Shown: positions 23,963 through 30,430 of the stretch, piece by piece
How positions within the stretch are numbered: position 1 is the stretch's first letter
Layout: every line of letters starts with the position of its first letter
Assembly (NCBI GenBank): GCA_039820405.1
Contig: JBCBQC010000054.1
Span: 1-40,813 of the forward strand
Direction: 5' to 3'
Length of the DNA: 40,813 bases
Source of the DNA: CALLVY01 sp937899855
Lineage (GTDB): Bacteria; Bacteroidota; Bacteroidia; Chitinophagales; Saprospiraceae
Notes under the pieces: model-generated
Databases searched by the model: none
What the model was told of the DNA's origin: nothing
Seen by the model: the letters and a program-made list of their open reading frames with translations, nothing else
Program-made: the position numbers and the translations under genes

Positions 23963-25210
23963 ATGCTACCCGCTCGCGCTCTTTTTTACGCCCTGCTGAT
24001 TGCTTTGCTGATCGCCATGCTCACGGCCGCCCTGGTGGCCCTGACCTATTTTTACCAGGCGGAGTTGGAGGATAACTTGCGGGAAGAGCAGCAAATCCGC
24101 AACCTGCGTTCCGGCCTGGCCCTGCTCCTCGAAGACGAAGCCCGCAGTGTGGCCGAACAAAATCGGGATTTGCACGGACAAAACAACGATTGGCTACGCC
24201 TCGCCAAGTATCCCTGGGGCCTTTTTTCCGTCGCCTGGGCCGAGACCCGTCCCAACCCCCTGGCTCCCCAGCGCCCCGCCCTCCGCAAGATCGCCCTGGT
24301 GGGCGAATCGACCAACCGCAGCCTCCTCCCCGCCCTCTACCTCGCCGACCGCCGTAGCCCCCTGGCCCTGAGTGGCTTTACCACCATCCGGGGCGACGTC
24401 CTCCTGCCCCAGGCCGGCATCAAACGCGGCTACGTCGATGGCCAAGGCTACCTGGGCGACCAACTCGTGTACGGCAGTATCCAAAACAGCAACAGCCAAA
24501 TCCCCGAACTGCCCATCGACGCCCTGCGTCAGGAGCTCAACCGCCTGCAATTCCCCCGCGGGACGCCGTCCATTCCTTCCCCCCACTACCAATCCTTTCG
24601 CGACAGTACGCTTTACCTCCGTGGCCCCTCGCTCAACCTGGGGCAGCTCGACCTGTCCGGTCGCATCGTCATCCAGGCGACGGATTCGATCTACGTGGGC
24701 CGCGAAACCCGTTTGGAAGACGTCATTTTGGTGGCGCCCACCATTCTCATCGAAGCGGGTTTTGAGGGCAGCCTACAGGCCTTGGCCACCCGGAAGCTGG
24801 TGGTGGGCGAAGCGGCTTTTCTCCGCTACCCCTCCGTACTGGGCCTGATCCGCAGCGAGGCCGCACTGCCCAACAACATCAATTTTCTGGACATCCAGTC
24901 CAATGCGGAGATTCGGGGGCTGGTGTTTGTCTACTCGGAGGTGTATTCGCGGACGCCGGAGCGACTGGTAATCCAGGAGGGGGCCATCGTCAAGGGGCAG
25001 GTGGTCGTGGGGGGGAATCTGGAATTGCGGGGTACCGTACTGGGCAACGTCACCTGTAGTCAGTTTGTCTTGCGGACGCCCTCCTCGGTATACAGCAACC
25101 ACCTCCACAATGCCGTAATCGACCGACCGAGGCTGGAACCTTATTACTGTGGTCCGTTTTTTTACAACCGGGGGGCTTTTCCCCAAAAAGTCGCAAAATG
25201 GTTGGAGTAA
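23963..25210 (+). CDS. GspK/PilX-like protein with bactofilin-like beta-rich domain
   Basis: A 415-residue protein with an N-terminal hydrophobic helix (ALFYALLIALLIAMLTAALVALTYFY) followed by a helical stretch rich in Glu/Arg, as in GspK or PilX minor pilins, but lacking the Glu at +5 of true prepilins. The C-terminal half (residues ~215-385) is made of short repetitive strands (GRIVIQATDSIYVGRETRLEDVILVAPTILIEAGF, IVKGQVVVGGNLELRGTVLGNVTC), resembling bactofilin or other right-handed beta-helices. The 3' end overlaps the GspI-like gene by 13 bp. It is probably a minor component or tip factor of the filament. The fused beta-helix is unlike known GspK and merits attention. Function is inferred from position. 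Confidence 0.7.
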   Translation: MLPARALFYALLIALLIAMLTAALVALTYFYQAELEDNLREEQQIRNLRSGLALLLEDEARSVAEQNRDLHGQNNDWLRLAKYPWGLFSVAWAETRPNPLAPQRPALRKIALVGESTNRSLLPALYLADRRSPLALSGFTTIRGDVLLPQAGIKRGYVDGQGYLGDQLVYGSIQNSNSQIPELPIDALRQELNRLQFPRGTPSIPSPHYQSFRDSTLYLRGPSLNLGQLDLSGRIVIQATDSIYVGRETRLEDVILVAPTILIEAGFEGSLQALATRKLVVGEAAFLRYPSVLGLIRSEAALPNNINFLDIQSNAEIRGLVFVYSEVYSRTPERLVIQEGAIVKGQVVVGGNLELRGTVLGNVTCSQFVLRTPSSVYSNHLHNAVIDRPRLEPYYCGPFFYNRGAFPQKVAKWLE

Positions 25211-25563
25211 AACTAAAGGCCAGTACCCTGGTGGAAACCCTGGCGGCCATGACCCTACTGATGGTCGCCTTCGGGATCGGGATGAGCATCTACCTCAACA
25301 TCCTGAGTTCCGATCATCTGGAGCGGACCTCGAAGGCAAATTTGTATTTGCAACAATTTTTGGAGGAGAGCAAACGGGAGGGTTTGTTTTACGACGACGA
25401 GAAGGTGATCGGTGGCTACCGCCTCTCGCGGACGATCGAGCCGGCGGGGGAGTACGGCGATGCTTATCTGATCAATATTGAAGCGGAGGATATCGATGGT
25501 AATTTTTTACACCGCGTAAAAGAAATCGTTTATGTACGTACCGGACCCAACGAAACGGAATAA
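25198..25563 (+). CDS. Minor pseudopilin (GspI/PilV-like)
   Basis: A 121-residue prepilin-like protein: a basic leader (MVGVKLKA) then STLVETLAAMTLLMVAFGIGM with Glu at +5 and Ala before cleavage. VETLAAM-type N-termini are typical of GspI and PilV minor pilins. The C-terminal part contains short strands (GGYRLSRTIEP, YLINIEAEDIDG). It overlaps the upstream GspK-like gene by 13 bp and the downstream GspJ-like gene by 32 bp, indicating tight translational coupling. It would prime or cap the pseudopilus with the J- and K-like proteins. Confidence 0.85.
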   Translation: MVGVKLKASTLVETLAAMTLLMVAFGIGMSIYLNILSSDHLERTSKANLYLQQFLEESKREGLFYDDEKVIGGYRLSRTIEPAGEYGDAYLINIEAEDIDGNFLHRVKEIVYVRTGPNETE

Positions 25564-26047
25564 GCTGCCGGCGTTTACCGTCGCTGAGTTGGTGGTGGTG
25601 GCGGCCCTATCGGTCATCACGGTGAGCCTGGGTTTTGCGGCGTTGGACTTGATCGACCGCCAGGTAGGCGATTACGATCGGGAGGGCAAGGAAGCACTGA
25701 TCTACAGCGATCTGACGCGGCTGCTAAATCGCGACTTTTTACTGAGTCGGGAGGTACGCTTGCGCGAGAGGGAGACTTGGGAGATGAACTACGATTCCCT
25801 TCAAGTCCGCTACGAGCTGCGGGATGCCTTCCTCCTGCGTTCGGCCTCGCTGGCGGGCAGTCGCGTCGATACCTTTTACCTGCAAGTCACCGATTTTTCC
25901 GCTACCTTTGGAGGGAATGTCGTCCGCGTGGGCTGGATTGATCGGCTACAACTCGGTACGGTAATCAACGGCATTCCCTACGAAATGACCTTCGCCAAAA
26001 CTTACGCCGCCGAAGATTGGTACCGCCGGGCGAGCGAAAATCAGTAG
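25532..26047 (+). CDS. Minor pseudopilin (GspJ-like)
   Basis: A 171-residue prepilin-like protein with leader MYVPDPTKRNKLPA and then FTVAELVVVAALSVITVSLGFA, with Glu at +5 and Ala before the cleavage site. The globular part is predominantly beta (FYLQVTDFSATFGG, VRVGWIDRLQLGTV, YEMTFAKTY), as in GspJ. The ATG at 25532 lies within the GspI-like gene (32-bp overlap). It most likely forms the I-J-K tip complex with its neighbours. Confidence 0.82.
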   Translation: MYVPDPTKRNKLPAFTVAELVVVAALSVITVSLGFAALDLIDRQVGDYDREGKEALIYSDLTRLLNRDFLLSREVRLRERETWEMNYDSLQVRYELRDAFLLRSASLAGSRVDTFYLQVTDFSATFGGNVVRVGWIDRLQLGTVINGIPYEMTFAKTYAAEDWYRRASENQ

Positions 26048-26078
26048 CCCCGCAGTGGGTGTTAATAGCAGTGAAAAC

Positions 26079-27230
26079 ATGGCCATTAAAATAGACCAGC
26101 ACCGTCGCAACAGCAGCGCGTCTTCCACCACGGAGGGCCCGTCGACGCTGGAGCGTTTGACGGAATTGCTCAATCGGGACATCAGTCTATTTGGGACGAG
26201 TATTGGGCTCAAACAGAAGGAGTCGCTGTACTACGAGTTGGGCATTTTGCTGTCGGCGGGTTTGGACATCCAGAAGTCCCTGGCGCTGGTGGAAATGGGC
26301 CAAAAGAACAAAAAGTTCAAGGCGGAGTTGCGACAGATTCGGGAATACATCGTCAACGGGTCTTCCTTATCGGAGGCGCTGGTCCAGTCGGGAAAATTTA
26401 CGGACTTCGAAATTTTTAGCCTGCAAATTGGGGAGGAGACCGGGCAGATGAACGAGGTGCTGGAGGAGTTGTCTTCCTTCTTTAAGCGCAGCATCAAGTA
26501 CCGCCAACAATTGCTGGGGGCATTGACCTATCCGGTTTTTGTTATCAGTTTTGCCTTTCTGGTGATCTACTTTTTGCTCAACTATTTGGTCCCCCTCTTT
26601 AGCGACGTCTACGAACGCTTCGACGGCGAGCTTCCCCAAATTACCCAGAACATCATACTGCTGTCCGACTGGCTGGGCGCCAATTCGGTCTACCTCTTCC
26701 TGACCCTGGCGAGCATCTTCGGGCTCCTGTACTGGCAACGCCGGCAGACCTGGTTCCGGCGGGCGAGTTCCTGGCTCCTGCTGCGCCTGCCCATCTTTGG
26801 CGGCATCTTCCAACAGCTCTACCTGTCGCGTTTTGCCCAGTCGATGGCCCTGCTGTTGCGGGCGCGGATTCCGCTGTTGAAATCGGTACAGCTGGTGGCC
26901 AAGATGGTGGGCTTTTACCCGATCGAGGTCTCTTTGAAAAATGCCGAGGCGGAGATTCTCCGGGGGAAGCTGCTCCAGGAATCACTGGAGGGCTATTCGA
27001 TCTATCCCCAGCAGTTGCTGGCCCTGGTGCAGGTGGGGGAGGAGTCGAGTACGCTGGACGCGATGTTTCAAAAGCTATCGGATCAGTACAACGAGGAGGT
27101 GGAGCAAAAGACGGCAGTGATTGGCAGCTTGATCGAGCCCTTGCTGATCATCTTTTTGGGAGTGCTGGTGGGGGTGATTTTGGTGGCGATGTACCTGCCT
27201 TTGTTCCAGTTGAGTGTGGGGGCGAATTGA
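26079..27230 (+). CDS. GspF/PilC-type inner-membrane platform protein
   Basis: A 383-residue polytopic platform protein on which the filament is assembled and which contacts the GspE ATPase. Two GspF repeats are visible: ~47-170 (LGILLSAGLDIQKSLALVEMG, LQIGEETGQMNEVLEELSSFF) and ~247-375 (FAQSMALLLRARIPLLKSVQLV, VQVGEESSTLDAMFQKLSDQY). Hydrophobic helices lie at ~152-172, ~202-219 and ~355-376, the standard three. The ATG at 26079 is preferred over a GTG at 26055. It is the last gene of the block. Confidence 0.95.
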   Translation: MAIKIDQHRRNSSASSTTEGPSTLERLTELLNRDISLFGTSIGLKQKESLYYELGILLSAGLDIQKSLALVEMGQKNKKFKAELRQIREYIVNGSSLSEALVQSGKFTDFEIFSLQIGEETGQMNEVLEELSSFFKRSIKYRQQLLGALTYPVFVISFAFLVIYFLLNYLVPLFSDVYERFDGELPQITQNIILLSDWLGANSVYLFLTLASIFGLLYWQRRQTWFRRASSWLLLRLPIFGGIFQQLYLSRFAQSMALLLRARIPLLKSVQLVAKMVGFYPIEVSLKNAEAEILRGKLLQESLEGYSIYPQQLLALVQVGEESSTLDAMFQKLSDQYNEEVEQKTAVIGSLIEPLLIIFLGVLVGVILVAMYLPLFQLSVGAN

Positions 27231-27692
27231 GAGCGAATTGAGGGGGAGTGGATGGGAAGGGGGGAAGAGAGGGGTGGTGTAGTATCATTGTTTCGATTTG
27301 AGGCTCATCAGCATTCGGTGAGTGGAGGGGAAAGCCTTATTTGGGGGGGAGATAGAATTTCGCCCAGTGGGCGGGACCCGCCCTCAAGGTGCTGACAAAA
27401 CAGTACCCCTTCGCGGCCTTGGTGCGACGCACCAGGCTACTACCCAGACCCAGGTTCCTAATCCTGGTCGTGGAAAAAACAAACATCCTCTCCATGGTCT
27501 AGAATTAGGAAAAGACCCTACATAGACGCTTTCCAGGAAGAAATTCCATAAACGTTTTCGACCGAGGGGCCAAAAATTAGTCCTAATTCATTGATAATCA
27601 GCGAGAAAAAATTTTGAAAAAAGTAGCGGTTTCGTCAAAAAGTGAGTGGGCCGATCGGGAAATACGCAGGCTGATGAGGGCTCGTTCCTTGC
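27231..27692. repeat. Gene-free region with clustered palindromes
   Basis: I see no supported gene here. Between 27361 and 27470 several short inverted repeats follow one another: GGGCGGG-A-CCCGCCC at 27369-27383, GGTGCG-A-CGCACC at 27421-27433 (extendable to about 27416-27437 with one bulged base), and a weaker hairpin at 27447-27469. Two perfect stems both with a single-A spacer are unlikely by chance and suggest a REP-like dispersed repeat or a structured RNA / termination region between the convergent filament and YwqK-like genes. An alternative pairing (27361-27365 with 27369-27373) overlaps the first. Confidence 0.55.
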
Positions 27693-28412
27693 TTATTGCT
27701 TTTCCTCCGCGCCTTCCGCGCCACCCTGCTCCTCGGTCGATGGCCCTTTTTTACCCTTGGTCTTTTTCGCCTTCTTTTCTTTCGGCCCCTTGGCCTTTTT
27801 GCTTTTTACCTTGCTGGGATCCTTTGTAAAGAGATTCCGGGCGCGTTGCCACAGTGGGGTAGGAGCAATGGTTTTTTTCAACTCGCCTTGTTGGTAGCGG
27901 CGGATGGTCGTCAGCTCACCGTCGTAATAGGTCTTGACCCGGCCGTGTAGCTTTCCGTCTTTGTTTTTGCCCCGTACCACTTCCTGTTTGCGCGCTTCAA
28001 AGCGGGTAAACGAACCGTTGACCTTTCCCTTGCGCCAGTTCGTTTCCTGAATCAGATCGCCGGCCACATTCCATTCCTTCCACAGGCCGTGTTTCAAACC
28101 ATTCTTGAACCAGCCCTGGGTTTGGAGACGGCTGTCGGCCTGAAAGTCGCAGTACTCGCCGTGGAGGAGGTGCCCGTGGTAGCCGCCTTGGACCTGTTGG
28201 ATGCGCCCTTGGGTGTAGTAGAAATAGCGCCGATTGTTGTGGACCTTTACCTTGGGATCGTCGAGCAGGATGTGGGCTTTGGTCAGCTGGCCCGATTGGC
28301 GGACGACGATGGAGTTGGTGGTGATATTGGTCAGTTCCTTGAGGGATTGCCCCTGGAGGGGGGGCTGCCAGAGGCCGAGGACGAGGAGCGACAGGAGGGG
28401 GATTAGTTTCAT
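27693..28412 (-). CDS. Exported MORN-repeat (YwqK-type) protein with Lys-rich tail
   Basis: A 239-residue protein with a signal peptide (MKLIPLLSLLVLGLWQPPLQGQ). Residues ~78-178 carry MORN-variant repeats of the kind annotated as YwqK-family: GYHGHLLHGEY, GWFKNGLKHGLWKEWNVAGDLIQETNWRKGKVNGSF and GKLHGRVKTYYDGELTTIRRYQQGELKK. The C-terminal tail (~201-223) is almost entirely Lys, Ala and Gly, ending in an acidic stretch (EEQGGAEGAEEK). The ywqK name does not mean it is an antitoxin here: no toxin gene adjoins and it is exported. The tail may bind a polyanion such as surface glycan or nucleic acid; that is inference. Confidence 0.82.
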   Translation of the reverse strand: MKLIPLLSLLVLGLWQPPLQGQSLKELTNITTNSIVVRQSGQLTKAHILLDDPKVKVHNNRRYFYYTQGRIQQVQGGYHGHLLHGEYCDFQADSRLQTQGWFKNGLKHGLWKEWNVAGDLIQETNWRKGKVNGSFTRFEARKQEVVRGKNKDGKLHGRVKTYYDGELTTIRRYQQGELKKTIAPTPLWQRARNLFTKDPSKVKSKKAKGPKEKKAKKTKGKKGPSTEEQGGAEGAEEKQ

Positions 28413-28463
28413 GACTTTGCGGTAGTTTTGAGTGATAAAGGTAGGGAAAAATGGGGAGAGATG

Positions 28464-29873
28464 CTATCGCTGGAGGTAGAGGTAGCCTTGCTCCTGACCG
28501 TCGCGGTAGCGGACCATAAAGTAGTAAGTGTCGGTCGGATAGTCTTCACCGGACCAGGGGCGGCTGGGGTCCTGGCTTTCGTAGATCAACTGACCAGAGC
28601 GGTTGTAGATTTGGATCAGTACCTCCTCACATGCACGGAGGCCATCGAAAGGAAATACGTCGTTTTGGCCATCTCCGTTGGGCGTAAAGGCATTGGCGAG
28701 TAAGCGTTCGCTACAGGCGACAAAGATTTCCTGGCTGAAAGCATCGCGGCAGCCCCACTCGTCTTCCATTGCCAAGGTCACCGTGTAGTAGCCGGGGTTA
28801 GGGTAGCGGTACTGGGGTTGTTCTCCTTCGGAAGCTTCGCCATTTCCCCAATCCCAAAAGAAATGCGTTCCCGGGGAGGACTCGTTGACAATCGGAAGGA
28901 GGCTGCGGGTATCAACGGGTAGGCTTTCGTCCAAGCTGAATTGGGCGGTGGGCTTCTCGGGGAAACGAACTTCAAAGGACTGCGTGATGAGGTACTCCTG
29001 ACCCAATTCCACCGTTCGAAGGGTCACCTCGTATATTCCCTCCTCCGTAAGGGTCAATTCGGGAGCGGGCCCCGTGAGTGGTAGGTCATCATTTACCGTC
29101 CAATCCCACTCGCGTGCGCTTTTGACGTTGTAGGATTGCAGTCGTACGCTGGCTTGATCGCAGGAATAGGAAATCTCTGGTTCAAAACCGATAAATTTTC
29201 CAGTTGCCTCGACCGAGACGTCATCCAAAAAGTAAGTGACTTGTCGGGCCCCACCCGGATTGAGGCGTAGGGACCCGGTACCGTAAGAAAAATTACCGAT
29301 GGTCAGGACCGTGTGGGGACGATCGGCAATCCAGGTAAATTCAATGGGCGTCCAAGCGTCCCGATCATCGACGAAGGGAGGGTTGGTGAAGGTGGGTTCG
29401 AGTTGCGCCATTTCGGCACTGGTCAGGTAGATGGGGCCTTCCGAAAAAAGAAAGCCATGGTCATCGCAACTGCCACTGGAAGTCTCCGCCAGGGAAGCGT
29501 AAACCCTTACCCGGTATTCCCTGAGGGGAACCAAAGTATCGGTGAGAACCACACTGACGAATTCAAATTGAGTGGGTGGGTCGGGAACGTAATAGTGCAG
29601 TACGATATAAGCTTCGCCGCTGCGGGGCGCTTGTGCTCCCCAACCGCTGTCGAGTGGGTTGGCCGAATAAATGCCCCGCCCCGGACTTTGGAGATGAAAA
29701 TAATCCGGAGTGCGCTCCGTGGGGTTAAACCAGTCGTCGACGAGGTCGAATTGATTTTCCGAATCGGGAATGCCATTGTTGTTTTCAAAGCTGGGGTTGG
29801 GAACGAGATTTTGACCGAGGGTACCGCTGACCAATACCATTAGACCAATGAGGAGTGACACGCTACGTTTCAT
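28464..29873 (-). CDS. T9SS type-B sorted protein with PKD and gliding-type C-terminal domain
   Basis: A 469-residue secreted protein. The signal peptide (MKRSVSLLIGLMVLVSGTLGQ) precedes a carbohydrate-binding-like N-terminal domain (NLVPNPSFENNNGIPDSENQ, FEFVSVVLTDTLVPLREYRVRVYASL). A PKD-type domain lies at ~308-385 (HFFWDWGNGEASEGEQPQYRYPNPGYYTVTL), and residues 391-469 are a gliding-motility-associated CHU_C / type-B sorting domain (ANAFTPNGDGQNDVFPF ... YNRSGQLIYES ... YYFMVRYRDG). This C-terminal signal directs export through the type IX system and surface attachment or release. It implies that the host has a T9SS elsewhere. The 5' flank contains a MITE-like element. Confidence 0.92.
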   Translation of the reverse strand: MKRSVSLLIGLMVLVSGTLGQNLVPNPSFENNNGIPDSENQFDLVDDWFNPTERTPDYFHLQSPGRGIYSANPLDSGWGAQAPRSGEAYIVLHYYVPDPPTQFEFVSVVLTDTLVPLREYRVRVYASLAETSSGSCDDHGFLFSEGPIYLTSAEMAQLEPTFTNPPFVDDRDAWTPIEFTWIADRPHTVLTIGNFSYGTGSLRLNPGGARQVTYFLDDVSVEATGKFIGFEPEISYSCDQASVRLQSYNVKSAREWDWTVNDDLPLTGPAPELTLTEEGIYEVTLRTVELGQEYLITQSFEVRFPEKPTAQFSLDESLPVDTRSLLPIVNESSPGTHFFWDWGNGEASEGEQPQYRYPNPGYYTVTLAMEDEWGCRDAFSQEIFVACSERLLANAFTPNGDGQNDVFPFDGLRACEEVLIQIYNRSGQLIYESQDPSRPWSGEDYPTDTYYFMVRYRDGQEQGYLYLQR

Positions 29874-29891
29874 GGCTGCTTATTTTGGCTA

Positions 29892-29979
29892 GAAGCCATC
29901 TCAAAATGTTTTTGTTGGCAACGAAGTAGGGGCGAAAATGACCCTTCCGCAGCCCGAAGCATATTTTTGAGATGGCTTC
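29892..29979. mobile_element. 88-bp MITE-like element with TA flanks
   Basis: Two perfect 15-bp inverted repeats (GAAGCCATCTCAAAA at 29892-29906 and its complement at 29965-29979) enclose 58 bp without an ORF. Each end is directly bordered by TA (29890-29891 and 29980-29981), the target-duplication pattern of several DDE transposon groups. No transposase is present, so it would be non-autonomous. The inner end lies 18 bp upstream of the start codon of the T9SS-substrate gene, so it forms part of that gene's leader or promoter. Confidence 0.55.
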
Positions 29980-29981
29980 TA

Positions 29982-30013
29982 CAAATGTAGGGGCAGACCA
30001 GATTGGTATCAAG
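29982..30013 (-). promoter_or_regulatory. Candidate promoter for the T9SS-substrate gene
   Basis: On the minus strand TACATTTG (29982-29989) matches TAnnTTTG and is preceded, after a 20-bp spacer, by CTTG (30010-30013), close to the -33 TTTG. Transcription would then start near 29975, running through the MITE-like element and giving a ~100-nt leader able to fold into a 15-bp hairpin. Confidence 0.35.
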
Positions 30014-30430
30014 GGGAGCAAAGAAATTTTTTTGGGTAGCCATTTGGATTTGTAAAAATCGCACCTTAAATTTGAATTGTTGCCAACAGGATGTAGAAAA
30101 GCCCCGTTCACTCAGGTGTCATCACTAAAAATCAATCTACGGGAAGCTTTATTGTCCACCTTGGTAGTCAAAAAATATAATAAAACTAAAGTTTCATTAA
30201 GCTATGGCTAGACATCATACCGATTCCAGTTAAGCCCCAATTGTCATCACGTTTATCAATAATGCTGCCCAGTAGTTCGTCATCTGGCAGATGGGTACGG
30301 CTACGTGCTTACCATCACTGACTAGCAAAGCTGGGCCGTTAATTTATTAATCTTACCAACGGGAGTGCGCTCCCTTGGGACCAAAAAGTATGGGCTGCAA
30401 AGCCTGGCTTTCTATATTCAACTCAACGAT
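30014..30430. other. AT-rich intergenic region before RHS locus
   Basis: This 417-bp stretch has no convincing gene. It is clearly richer in A and T than the flanking coding DNA, particularly around 30165-30195. An in-frame GTG at 30365 could extend the RHS gene, but the ATG at 30431 gives a proper signal peptide, so the region is treated as non-coding. No confident promoter box was found. Confidence 0.4.

Noticed and set aside
27322..27525. Possible 67-residue ORF in the palindrome region
   Set aside because: It is composed of the palindromic repeats themselves, has no hydrophobic core or motif, and lacks any supporting context.
27693..28412. YwqK-like protein as an antitoxin of a toxin-antitoxin pair
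   Set aside because: It carries a signal peptide and has no adjacent toxin-like gene; the family label alone does not support that role.
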